Below, piece by piece: positions 56,792 through 64,000 of a stretch of DNA of 64,000 nt. This DNA is from Bordetella parapertussis. Lineage in GTDB: Bacteria > Acidobacteriota > Terriglobia > Bryobacterales > Bryobacteraceae. The notes below the pieces were generated by a model. That model was not told where the DNA came from, ran no database searches, and saw nothing but the letters and a program-made list of their open reading frames with translations. How positions within the stretch are numbered: position 1 is the first letter of the stretch; each line of letters opens with the position of its first letter. The translations under genes and the position numbers were made by a program. The DNA lies in contig CALQCC020000004.1 in NCBI GenBank assembly GCA_943328975.2, forward strand, positions 113,737-177,736, read 5' to 3'.

Positions 56792-56830
56792 GCGGCATAA
56801 TGGTAGCCGCTTATGGACCAGGGAAACAAG

Positions 56831-57547
56831 ATGGAAATTTTCAAGTCGCCGAAGCTGATGGTGATGCTCGCTTTGGGCATCGCCCTGGTGATCGGTGTTC
56901 CGTACATGGCGCTGCAAACGCTGCCGGGCATCGCGAACCCCGTGACAGGCGAAAAGGCAGCGCCGAAGGGCGATCCGAATATCGGCATCAACTTTCAAGA
57001 ACTCGCGACACTGCCCGAAGAAATCGCCATGAACGCGAGTGTGATTCTGGCGCAGGAAGAACCAGTGATGCCGGAACCTTTGATGGACCTCCCGGAGGCC
57101 AGCGGATTTGGACTCACCTATCCAGTGACGGAAGTTGTCGAGAACGTCCAGCCGACATTGAGTTGGACGCTGTTTGCGCCGGGTCCGTTCAAGATCGAAG
57201 TGAAAGATCGTGCGGGCAAAATAGTGGCCAGTGCGCAGAACGTCCCGAACGCAGCGCTGGTGCTACAGGTGAAGCTGGATCGCGGAGCCAGGTATACGTG
57301 GCAAGTGACTGCCTCCAACAACGAAACCCAGGATGCGACTTTCCTCGTGATGACCGCCGAAGATTTCACCGAGTGGCAGCGCGTCCGCAGCCAGTTCACG
57401 CAATCGCACTTGGCGTTGGGATTGACGGCGGAGCACTTCGGCATGTTGAGCATCGCCGAGCGCGAATACAAGGAGTTGGGGCGCGAGTTTCCAAATGCGG
57501 AAGCCCCGGCGCGCCTACTGAACAACGTTCTGGCGCTGCGCGACTAG
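56831..57547 (+). CDS. Hypothetical membrane-anchored protein, 238 residues
   Basis: No family recognised. A single N-terminal membrane segment (LMVMLALGIALVIGVPYMAL) is followed by an acidic linker and a beta-rich region (ENVQPTLSWTLFAPGPFKIE, GARYTWQVTASNNETQDATF) that looks like an FN3- or Ig-type domain facing the periplasm. The last 50 residues are helical (GLTAEHFGMLSIAEREYKEL) and could be a TPR-like helix pair. AGGGA lies six bases before the ATG at 56831; an ATG at 56813 is an alternative. It is divergent from the uracil-DNA glycosylase gene, with only 39 bp between starts. Confidence 0.7.
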   Translation: MEIFKSPKLMVMLALGIALVIGVPYMALQTLPGIANPVTGEKAAPKGDPNIGINFQELATLPEEIAMNASVILAQEEPVMPEPLMDLPEASGFGLTYPVTEVVENVQPTLSWTLFAPGPFKIEVKDRAGKIVASAQNVPNAALVLQVKLDRGARYTWQVTASNNETQDATFLVMTAEDFTEWQRVRSQFTQSHLALGLTAEHFGMLSIAEREYKELGREFPNAEAPARLLNNVLALRD

Positions 57548-57619
57548 CACGAAAAAACCTGTCCATTGGGGAACTGTTTCTGCAATCGTTTCGTCTAACT
57601 AGACACTGCGAACCGATGA

Positions 57620-60415
57620 TTGCGGAGCGAGCCTATCAGAGCCCTGTTAATACTCATGTTTTCTTTTGGTTGCGCCTGCATGGCCCAACCGAACGCTGCG
57701 GAGCCGAAACCTCCGCCGTCTGCCGTCCTGACTACGGCGCTAGAAGAATTCCGCGCCCAGACCGCAAACTTGTCCGGGGCAAGAGGAGCGGTCAAGACTG
57801 CCGGAAACAGGCCGACGGCTAAACCCGCGTGGCATGGTCGCATCTATGAGAACCTCCGCAACAACGCTCTCGATGCCAATCCACACCAGATTGTCCAGCG
57901 TGGCGGCGCGCCTCGCCAATTGCGGCGCAATCAATACGGATTTAGCGTCACTGGACCCGTCGTGCTGCCGAAGATCTACAATGGCGCGGGCAAGACGTTC
58001 TTCACGCTGACCTACGAAGGCGTGAAAGAATCCGTAGGGCAATTCAGCCTGGCCACGATTCCCACCACGCTCGAACGCACCGGCCAGTATGGACACGTTG
58101 TGGATGCCAATGGAGCTCCTCTGCCCATCTACGATCCACTCACGACGTCGGCCAATCCGGCCTATAACTCCAGCTTGTCCATCAGCACGGAGAATCTGCA
58201 GTACCTACGCCAGCAATTTCCCGGCAATGTGATTCCCCTCACGCGGCTGGATCCGGTTGCGCAGTCGGTTCTAACGTACCTGCCGCAACCCAATACCAAC
58301 GCCGGACCGTTCTTTCAGAACAATTATTTCGCGGTCACGCCGCAAGTGAACACCGCCAACGGCTTTATCGTATCGGTGGATCACAGCTTTCTGAAGAAGC
58401 ATCGGGTGACAGTGCGGCTCAACAAGTCCGACGGCTTGAACGGTAATGCGGCCAACTTTCCCACGTTGGCGAATTCCAACAACCCGAATGTAAACTCGCC
58501 CACCCGTGGACTCCGGGTGGAGCACGTCTTCACCGCATCCCCTACTAACGTGAACACGTTCCGGATTACTGCGGATACGCAACAAAGTAAGAACGTGGCC
58601 CAGCTGGACGCGCGCGGCAAACCGTTCCCTCGCTACCAGTTCGGTGGAAGCTACCAGAATTTGGGCCAGAACAACCCCATCTCGCGCGATGCCAGGAACT
58701 CGCTCAACCTTACCGATACGTTTGCCACGCGCTGGAAGACGCATCGCATCTCCGTCGAGGGCTTTTTGAATTACCAGCAGGTCCATACCTTCCGGCCGCA
58801 ATCGCCGGAGGGTCGCTTCGACTTTACGGCCGGATACACCAGTTTGCCCGGCATCATCAACACTGGCCACCCATTTGCCAGCTTCCTACTCGGCGCGGCA
58901 TCGCAGGTGACGCAAAATATCGTGATCTCCCCCAACTACTTCCGCTGGAACAGCCAGAACATTCACGTGGCCGATACCTGGCAAATCACAAAATCCCTCA
59001 CGCTGAACTACGGCTTCTGGCTTTCTCACTATGGGCAGCGCACGGAAAAGTACGATCGGCAATCGAACATCTCTTTCACTGAGATCAATCCCGAAAACGG
59101 ACGTCCCGGAGCCTTGGTGGCCGCCAACACGAAAGGTTACGGGCGCTCCTTCCCACCAGATTTCGTGAACGTGGAGCCCAACATTTCGCTCGCCTGGAGC
59201 GTCCTAGGTGACAACAATACCGTCCTTCGGCTGGGCTATTCCCGGTTCTACAACGGCGTCAACCAGAACAACGGGCACTTCGGTACGCAGGCGTTCAACG
59301 GCACGCAGCTGTACTTGTCCCCCAACGCACAACTCACCCCCGCGTTGATCCTTTCCGAAGGACTCCGCCCCAGCCGCTTCCCCGATCTTCGCCCAGAAGC
59401 TGCCAACGGGACGGCGGCCCAGTTAATGGATGTCTCGGGTATCCAGCCGACTTCGAACTCCTACAACATCAATCTACAACGCCAAGTGGCCAAGAACCTG
59501 ATCGTGAGCGGCTATTTCAACGCCCAATACGGCAAGAACCAATATGTGGGATCGAACCTGGCAAATCCCAACGCCATTCCACTGGAGAATCTGAAATACC
59601 GCGACCGGTTGAACACGTTATCGTTTGCCAACTCGCTGCGTCCCTATCCCCAATTTCAGGACTTCGAGGTAGCAACATTTGCACTGGCTCGATATCGGAA
59701 CCGCAGCATGGGTTTAAATTTCGAAAAGCGCACCTCAGGCGGCTTCTCGCTCACCGTCGGCTATTCCTACTTCGGCCGATGGGACGACAATTCTTCACCG
59801 GTGCAAAACCTCTATGACCGCAAGTCGGGCTGGTCGCGTTCCGCGTTCGCCAACCCGCACAGTGTAAACATCACCTTCCTATACGAATTGCCATTTGGCG
59901 CGGGCAAACCGTTCCTGAGTACTGGCTTCGTAGGACGCAACCTTTTGGGCGGATGGGCGTTCAGTGGCACCTCGAATTACTACAGCGGGCAACCGTTGCG
60001 CCTACAGCCGAATTTCAACAACACGGGAGGGGTCATTCCGTTCAATTCCCTTTATGTTGACGTGGTCCCGGGCGTCGATCCTCACGTACCAAACCCTTCC
60101 CCCAGCCAGTGGTTCAATCCGGCTGCGTTCGTAAATCCGGCCGACTTCACGCCCGGCAATGCCCCGCGCGTCCATCCATCGCTTTTGGGCCCCGGCGGCT
60201 ATAACCACGACATGACGCTGAACAAACGCGTCCCACTGGGGGCAGAGCGGACCATGGAATTTACAGCGACGCTGCTCAACGCCACCAACCATGCCAACTG
60301 GAATCAGCCGGATACGCGCATCGGCACGCTGGCAACGCCGAACTTCAACGCCGGGAAGATCATCGGTTCCAACGGTGGCCGCATCGCACAGTTGGGGCTG
60401 CGGATCAATTTCTAA
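57620..60415 (+). CDS. Oar-like TonB-dependent-receptor-type outer-membrane protein, copy 1
   Basis: A roughly 930-residue outer-membrane barrel protein. After a signal peptide (ALLILMFSFGCACMAQ) and a Pro/Ala linker comes HGRIYENLRNNALDANPHQI, RRNQYGFSVTGPVVLPKIYN and FFTLTYEGVKESVGQFSLAT, standard for Oar proteins of Acidobacteria. Long beta-strand repeats follow to the end LGLRINF. The N-terminal carboxypeptidase-regulatory domain and a plug are not recognisable, so it is a short form. The start is uncertain: TTG at 57620 is canonical but lacks a ribosome binding site, while GGAG at 57624-57627 points to ATC at 57635. A second, closely related gene follows at 61389. Confidence 0.85.
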   Translation: MRSEPIRALLILMFSFGCACMAQPNAAEPKPPPSAVLTTALEEFRAQTANLSGARGAVKTAGNRPTAKPAWHGRIYENLRNNALDANPHQIVQRGGAPRQLRRNQYGFSVTGPVVLPKIYNGAGKTFFTLTYEGVKESVGQFSLATIPTTLERTGQYGHVVDANGAPLPIYDPLTTSANPAYNSSLSISTENLQYLRQQFPGNVIPLTRLDPVAQSVLTYLPQPNTNAGPFFQNNYFAVTPQVNTANGFIVSVDHSFLKKHRVTVRLNKSDGLNGNAANFPTLANSNNPNVNSPTRGLRVEHVFTASPTNVNTFRITADTQQSKNVAQLDARGKPFPRYQFGGSYQNLGQNNPISRDARNSLNLTDTFATRWKTHRISVEGFLNYQQVHTFRPQSPEGRFDFTAGYTSLPGIINTGHPFASFLLGAASQVTQNIVISPNYFRWNSQNIHVADTWQITKSLTLNYGFWLSHYGQRTEKYDRQSNISFTEINPENGRPGALVAANTKGYGRSFPPDFVNVEPNISLAWSVLGDNNTVLRLGYSRFYNGVNQNNGHFGTQAFNGTQLYLSPNAQLTPALILSEGLRPSRFPDLRPEAANGTAAQLMDVSGIQPTSNSYNINLQRQVAKNLIVSGYFNAQYGKNQYVGSNLANPNAIPLENLKYRDRLNTLSFANSLRPYPQFQDFEVATFALARYRNRSMGLNFEKRTSGGFSLTVGYSYFGRWDDNSSPVQNLYDRKSGWSRSAFANPHSVNITFLYELPFGAGKPFLSTGFVGRNLLGGWAFSGTSNYYSGQPLRLQPNFNNTGGVIPFNSLYVDVVPGVDPHVPNPSPSQWFNPAAFVNPADFTPGNAPRVHPSLLGPGGYNHDMTLNKRVPLGAERTMEFTATLLNATNHANWNQPDTRIGTLATPNFNAGKIIGSNGGRIAQLGLRINF

Positions 60416-60434
60416 CCGCGAGCCCCGACTGCGT

Positions 60435-61073
60435 CTATTGCGCGAAGTACTTCACCAGCAGCGCCCGCGCGCCCGGAATCTCATCGGCGGCCCGCTTCAG
60501 GTGGAACTCCGCCTCTTCCTTGCGATCCATTTGCAGCAGCAGCTGTCCGATCACAAAGCGGTATCTGGAATGGCCCGGGTCCAGTTGTAGGGCCTTCCTT
60601 GCCTCTTTCAAGCCTTCGTCGCTCCGCCCCCGAATCCCTAAAGCGTATGCCAGGTTCGAGTGGTTGGCGGCGGTGCCCGGTGACAAAACTATAGCCTGCT
60701 GAAGTTCAACAATCGCGGTGTCAACATCGCCCCGTTTCAAATGCTGGGTGGCCAGCATGCTCAAAGCAATCGGCTCGGCGCCAGGGAACTTCATCGCGGT
60801 GCGGAGCTGCTCCATAGCGCGGGCAGAATCTCCACGGGTGAGCAGCTCTTGCGCCTTGACCACGGCCTGCAACCCTTTGCCCTCTAGCGGGTGTTCCAAT
60901 TCCCGTACGGAAATCGTCCCCAGCCCTAGAGGTGTACGACCCTCACCCAACCGGGGCGTCGACATCTCTGAATTGGAGGCATCGAACGGCCCCCGATTGG
61001 GAGTAAACGGCTGAGCCACCGTTACACCCGTTAAAATCATGAAAACAAGCACACTTCTGGCATGTAGAGACAC
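60435..61073 (-). CDS. Secreted TPR-repeat protein, 212 residues
   Basis: A signal peptide (ARSVLVFMILTGVTVAQP) precedes a Pro/Gly-rich linker and about four TPR units: AVVKAQELLTRGDSARAMEQ, ALSMLATQHLKRGDVDTAIV, AANHSNLAYALGIRGRSDEG and YRFVIGQLLLQMDRKEEAEF. GAGGAGG stands four bases before the GTG at 61073. It is encoded between the two Oar-like genes on the other strand. Small exported TPR proteins often scaffold outer-membrane assemblies; a link to the Oar proteins is only suggested by position. Confidence 0.82.
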   Translation of the reverse strand: MSLHARSVLVFMILTGVTVAQPFTPNRGPFDASNSEMSTPRLGEGRTPLGLGTISVRELEHPLEGKGLQAVVKAQELLTRGDSARAMEQLRTAMKFPGAEPIALSMLATQHLKRGDVDTAIVELQQAIVLSPGTAANHSNLAYALGIRGRSDEGLKEARKALQLDPGHSRYRFVIGQLLLQMDRKEEAEFHLKRAADEIPGARALLVKYFAQ

Positions 61074-61388
61074 ACTTCCTCCTCAATCGATAAAATCCTC
61101 TTTTGGGGGACCGTCTACGGGGAGTCCGCAGCTCTGGTAGGAGCCGACAGGTGAAAAATACCGTTCTGCCTGTCTACGCTTTCAGACTAACCGGGAATGG
61201 ACAGCGCGTCCAATCGATTCTCCTTATCGACCCCTTATTGAACGCGTACTAAGTGCGCCGAATGGCCCTCACGTGATTTTTTGGATTCGGGTTACACTAA
61301 AAGTTCGGAAGTGTCGATTCGTCAACTAACGATCCTGTAAATCGTAGCGTCTGATAAGAACGGCCCTTTTCCGCAGCGGAGCACTGTT
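61074..61388. other. Intergenic region before the second Oar-like gene
   Basis: 315 bp between divergent genes. I see no protein-coding frame, RNA gene or clear sigma-70 promoter. A TAA at 61338 closes the frame of the following gene upstream, and GGAG at 61378-61381 is the likely ribosome binding site for it. Confidence 0.5.
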
Positions 61389-64000
61389 ATCAAATCCTCA
61401 CTTTTAGTTCTTTTTGGTATTAGTTGTATGGCCTTTGGCCAGCAGGAGCAGATCGTAGAGCTGTCGGCGACCCCGTCTCCCGCTCTGGCTACGGCCCTGC
61501 AAGAGTTCCGGACGCAAACCGCGAACCTGACTGGGACAAGCGCTACAGCGGCCGGCAAGAAGGCAATCGGAAGCCGCCCCGCCGCGAAACCGGCCTGGCA
61601 CGGTCGCATCTATGAAAACCTCCGCAATAATGCGTTTGATGCCAACCCGCATCAAATCGTACAGCGCGGAGGCTCCCCGCGTCAGTTACGTCGCAATCAG
61701 TACGGTTTTAGCGTTACCGGACCTGTAGTGCTGCCGAAGCTTTACAATGGCGCGGGCAAAACGTTTTTCACACTTACATATGAGGGAGTGAAGGAATCAG
61801 TAGGGCAGTTCAGCCTCAATACCATTCCGACCACGCTGGAGCGAACCGGCCAATGGGGTCACGTCGTGGACAACAACGGAGCGCCGCTGCCGATCTTCGA
61901 TCCGCTCACGACAGCTGCGAATCCGGCCTATAACTCGGCGCAGTTAATCAGTACCGCAAACCTGCAATATCTTCGTCAGCAGTTTCCCAACAACGTCATT
62001 CCGGTGTCGCGACTGGATCCGGCCGCGCAGAAGATTCTTCAGTACCTCCCGCAGCCCAACACCAACGCGGGACCGTTCTTCCAGAACAACTACTTCGCGG
62101 TGACACCGGAAGTGAATACCGCCAACGGTTTCATCGTGTCGGTGGACCACAGCTTCATGAAGAAGCATCGCGTGACGGTCCGCCTCAACAAATCCGATGG
62201 CTTAAACGGCAACGCGGCCAACTTTCCCACTTTGGCCAATTCTAACAACCCCAACGTCAACGTTTTGAGCCGTGGAATTCGAATCGAACACGTCTACACG
62301 GCCTCGCCCACCAGCGTGAACAATTTCCGTTTCGATGTGAATTCCCAACCCAACAAAAACGTGGCCCAGTTGGATGCGAACGGCAAACCTTTCCCGCGTT
62401 ACCAGTTCGGTGCCGCAAACAACAACAATAATAACAATAACAACAACTTCAATAATAACGCCAATACGGGATTTTACACGAATATGGGCCAGAACAATCC
62501 CATCTCGCGTGACGCGCAGAACCGGTTCAACATGGGTGATACCTACTCCAGCCGCTGGAGGAAGCACCGCATTTCCCTGGATGGCTCACTGAACTTCCAG
62601 CAGGTTAACTCCTTCCGTCCACAGTCGCCGGAGGGCCGCTTTGATTTCAGCGCAGGCTACACCAGTCTGCCAGGCATCATCAATACTGGCCATCCTTTTG
62701 CCAGCTTCTTGTTGGGTGCGGCATCGCAAGTTTCGCAGACCATTGTGATTTCACCAAACTATTACCGCTGGCACACCTACAACGTTAACTTGAACGACAC
62801 GTGGCAAATCACCCGCTCGTTGACTTTGACGTATGGTCTTTCGCTGTCGCATTACACGCAGCGGACCGAAAAGTACGATCGCCAGTCAAACATCTCCTTT
62901 ACCGAAATCAACCCCGAAAACGGTCGACCCGGGGCGTTGGTCACGGCCAATAGCAAGGGTTATGGACGTTCATTCGCTCCCAACTGGACCAGTCTGGAGC
63001 CCAGCATGTCGCTGGCCTGGAGTGTCCTGGGCGACAACAACACCGTATTGCGGCTCAGCTACAACCGGGATTACAGCCAGCCCAACGTGTTCAATGGCCA
63101 CTACGGTACGCAGGCCTTCAACGGGACGCAGCTCTACTTATCACCCAATACTCAGTTGACGCCGGCCCTGATTCTGTCCGAGGGTCTACGACCCAGCCGG
63201 TTCCCGGATCTCCGCCCGGAAGCCGCCAACGGCACCAACGCACAGGTTATAGACGTCTCAGGCATCCAGCCGACATCGCAGACATTCCAAATCCGGATCC
63301 AGCGGCAGTTGGCGAAGAACTTGATCTTGACGGCGAACTACAACCTCCAAATCGGCAAGAACCAGTTTGTGAATCAACAGTTGGCCAGCCCCAACGCGAT
63401 ACCCCTTGAAAACCTGAAGTACCGCGACCAGCTCAATACCCTTTCTTTCTCCAACTCCTTGCGGCCCTACCCGCAGTTTCAGGATTTCGACGTGGCGCAA
63501 TCGTTTGCGTTGGGCAAGAACCGGAACCGGAATATGGGCGTGCAAATCGAAAAGCGGACCTCAGGAGGTCTTGCCCTCACCGTCGGTTATACCAGCTTTG
63601 AGCGGAAGGATAACTTCTCCTCACCTGTGCAGAACGTCTATGACCGCATGTCGGGCTGGTCTCGCGCGCAGTTCTCGAATCCCCACAATCTTAATGTCAC
63701 GTTCCTGTATGAACTGCCGTTCGGTCCGGGGAAAGCATTGATGAGTTCCGGCTTCGTTGGTCGTCACATTCTAGGCGGCTGGGCATTCAGCGGGACCTCG
63801 ACTTTTTCGGCGGGACAACCGCTGCGCCTGCAACCGACGTTCAACAACACTGGCGGCGTTATCGGGATCGGGCGTCTCTATGTAGATGAAGTCCCTGGCA
63901 TAGACCCGCACGTGGAAAACCCGAGCCCCAGCATGTGGTTCAACCCGGCGGCTTTTGACAATCCGGCAAATTTCACTCCTGGCAATGCCAGTCGCGTGCA
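61389..64000 (+). CDS. Oar-like outer-membrane protein, copy 2, cut by the window end
   Basis: At least 870 residues of a paralogue of the 57620 gene with the same block order (HGRIYENLRNNAFDANPHQI, RRNQYGFSVTGPVVLPKLYN, EGRFDFSAGYTSLPGIINTG, NPSPSMWFNPAAFDNPANFT) and long identical stretches; it continues past 64000. A signal peptide reads KSSLLVLFGISCMAFGQ, but between the in-frame TAA at 61338 and the ATG at 61428 there is no ATG, GTG or TTG. The frame can only include this peptide by starting at ATC 61389, seven bases after GGAG. Copy 2 carries an Asn-rich insert at 62418-62459 absent from copy 1. Confidence 0.85.
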   Translation, partial: MKSSLLVLFGISCMAFGQQEQIVELSATPSPALATALQEFRTQTANLTGTSATAAGKKAIGSRPAAKPAWHGRIYENLRNNAFDANPHQIVQRGGSPRQLRRNQYGFSVTGPVVLPKLYNGAGKTFFTLTYEGVKESVGQFSLNTIPTTLERTGQWGHVVDNNGAPLPIFDPLTTAANPAYNSAQLISTANLQYLRQQFPNNVIPVSRLDPAAQKILQYLPQPNTNAGPFFQNNYFAVTPEVNTANGFIVSVDHSFMKKHRVTVRLNKSDGLNGNAANFPTLANSNNPNVNVLSRGIRIEHVYTASPTSVNNFRFDVNSQPNKNVAQLDANGKPFPRYQFGAANNNNNNNNNNFNNNANTGFYTNMGQNNPISRDAQNRFNMGDTYSSRWRKHRISLDGSLNFQQVNSFRPQSPEGRFDFSAGYTSLPGIINTGHPFASFLLGAASQVSQTIVISPNYYRWHTYNVNLNDTWQITRSLTLTYGLSLSHYTQRTEKYDRQSNISFTEINPENGRPGALVTANSKGYGRSFAPNWTSLEPSMSLAWSVLGDNNTVLRLSYNRDYSQPNVFNGHYGTQAFNGTQLYLSPNTQLTPALILSEGLRPSRFPDLRPEAANGTNAQVIDVSGIQPTSQTFQIRIQRQLAKNLILTANYNLQIGKNQFVNQQLASPNAIPLENLKYRDQLNTLSFSNSLRPYPQFQDFDVAQSFALGKNRNRNMGVQIEKRTSGGLALTVGYTSFERKDNFSSPVQNVYDRMSGWSRAQFSNPHNLNVTFLYELPFGPGKALMSSGFVGRHILGGWAFSGTSTFSAGQPLRLQPTFNNTGGVIGIGRLYVDEVPGIDPHVENPSPSMWFNPAAFDNPANFTPGNASRV
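62418..62459 (+). repeat. Asparagine-codon run inside Oar-like copy 2
   Basis: Fourteen codons AAC/AAT with one TTC give ten Asn, one Phe and three Asn. The tract is absent at the equivalent place in copy 1, so it is an expansion since duplication; it should form a flexible surface loop of the barrel. Confidence 0.8.

Noticed and set aside
62418..62459. AAC/AAT run taken as a CRISPR or tandem-repeat array
   Set aside because: It is a continuous codon run inside a coding frame, without spacers or repeat units.

Overview
The window looks like the replication-origin region of a chromosome from the Acidobacteriota, most likely a Solibacter/Bryobacter-type member (inference). The clues are high GC, Oar-like outer-membrane beta-barrel proteins without a recognisable plug, paired DUF1549/DUF1501 and DUF1592/DUF1552 secreted proteins with CxxCH haem motifs, a formylglycine-type sulfatase, and the gene set dnaA, dnaN, gyrB, mnmG, rsmG, parA, parB. 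No rRNA, CRISPR array, complete insertion sequence or prophage was seen.

Layout, left part (1-25.4 kb): almost everything reads on the minus strand, away from a candidate oriC at about 23.8-25.9 kb. From the origin outwards come dnaA, dnaN, gyrB (recF is absent), then a block of about 12 kb for cell-surface polysaccharide: an ABC ATPase of Wzt type, a methyltransferase with coiled coil, a GT2-GT4 fusion, four GT2 proteins and a GT4. After that come alr, a DNA-binding MmcQ/YjbR protein, a sulfatase and mnmG-rsmG-parA-parB with two perfect parS palindromes. A Met-type tRNA (CAU) starts the window.

Middle part (25.9-45 kb): a MacA-type adaptor with its ABC ATPase but no permease, an AAA ATPase, a probable chrA-doxX-unknown-tlpA group, MFS-murB, a DUF1549-DUF1501 pair, an NHL-repeat protein, a matrixin-like zinc protease, an HD-GYP response regulator, and aroA overlapping a stripped-down histidine kinase.

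Right part (45-64 kb): a patch with gene lesions. A DUF1552 gene has two compensating single-base frameshifts, its DUF1592 partner has an in-frame amber codon, and an ankyrin gene carries an internal out-of-frame deletion. Next are a TPR/beta-barrel protein overlapping a PgaB-like glycoside-hydrolase-type protein (possible polysaccharide export pair), a purine permease, a family-5 uracil-DNA glycosylase and two tandem Oar-like genes, the second cut by the window end.

Most unusual object: the GT2 gene at 11862-13625 holds an in-frame insert of about 800 bp encoding a zeta-toxin-like P-loop kinase, placed between the nucleotide-binding half and the acceptor half of the glycosyltransferase. The insert also carries an overlapping 56-codon reading frame whose stop codon lies exactly at the insert edge. 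Removing the insert restores a normal GT2 sequence. The two Oar-like genes also share an identical GGAG-7 nt-ATC arrangement before their signal peptides, which suggests AUC start codons.
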